Shown here: positions 5,354 through 5,394 of the stretch, piece by piece
How positions within the stretch are numbered: the stretch's first letter is position 1
Layout of the letters: every line of letters starts with the position of its first letter
Source: CAYHXN01 sp964360605
GTDB taxonomy: Bacteria > Patescibacteriota > Minisyncoccia > UBA6257 > WO2-44-18
Length of the DNA stretch: 5,394 nucleotides
Direction: 5' to 3'
NCBI GenBank assembly: GCA_964360605.1
Contig: CAYHXN010000026.1
Span: 1-5,394, forward strand
The notes under the pieces: model-generated
What the model saw: only the letters and a program-made list of their open reading frames with translations
What the model was told of the DNA's origin: nothing
Database searches by the model: none
Program-made: the position numbers and the translations under genes

Positions 5354-5390
5354 AGAGCTCTTTTTGTCCAGCGACAAAAAGGACTCTTTT
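5354..5390 (+). terminator. Probable Rho-independent terminator of groESL
   Basis: CTTTTTGTC (5360-5368), loop CAGC, GACAAAAAG (5373-5381) form a nine-pair stem. After a two-base mismatch on each side, AGAG (5354-5357) pairs with CTCT (5384-5387), and a short T-run follows (5387-5390). The stem is AT-rich, so strength is uncertain. It lies 46 bases after the groEL stop. Confidence 0.65.
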
Positions 5391-5394
5391 ATCT

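Noticed and set aside
3706..5377. Several minus-strand frames antisense to groEL and its 3' end
   Set aside because: They are shadows of a strongly conserved gene on the other strand and encode low-quality Ser/Phe-rich sequences.
1..5394. UGA=Gly genetic code as in Gracilibacteria and Absconditabacteria
   Set aside because: No in-frame TGA occurs in any supported gene, including the 538-codon groEL, where Gly is frequent.

Overview
The window looks like a piece of a bacterial chromosome from the Candidate Phyla Radiation (Patescibacteria, most likely a Parcubacteria-type lineage). That placement is an inference. It rests on a stand-alone PaaX/Cas2-like protein, a tail-fibre-like secreted beta protein with an Ig-like domain and a Pro/Glu/Thr-rich tail, a GSx(10)DxD nucleotidyltransferase, few Shine-Dalgarno sites, and moderately AT-rich DNA. 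All reading frames close with TAA or TAG and none contains an in-frame TGA, so the standard bacterial code fits better than the UGA=Gly code of some CPR lineages.

Layout. (1) 1-1927, plus strand: the 3' part of a large extracellular-type protein gene, joined by a one-base TAATG overlap to a nucleotidyltransferase-fold gene. (2) 1928-2782: a minus-strand gene for a winged-helix plus Cas2-like (PaaX-type) protein at 2054-2623, with a perfect palindrome on each side. (3) 2783-3300: a small plus-strand gene that looks like a PD-(D/E)xK-fold nuclease-like protein, closed by a GC-rich terminator. (4) 3301-5394: a classical groES-groEL operon with a CIRCE operator directly against the groES start codon, ended by a hairpin terminator.

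The most unusual feature is a family of three dispersed perfect palindromes, at 1640-1685, 1964-2009 and 2651-2680. They share the core AGCTATAGCT and two outward-facing TATAATGG arms. One lies in frame inside the nucleotidyltransferase coding sequence, one carries a T-tract and can end transcription, and one sits over the predicted promoter of the PaaX/Cas2-like gene. The arms differ between copies, but always symmetrically in the first two. The gene between copies 2 and 3 encodes a protein of a family that binds DNA and has a Cas2-type fold. The arrangement could be a mobile or REP-like unit with its own protein, or a repressor with a scattered operator; the window alone cannot decide.

The groESL operon supplies the chaperonin and is probably controlled by HrcA through CIRCE. 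Predicted promoter, operator and start codon are packed so closely that groES mRNA is probably leaderless. The other genes have no evident pathway link to each other.
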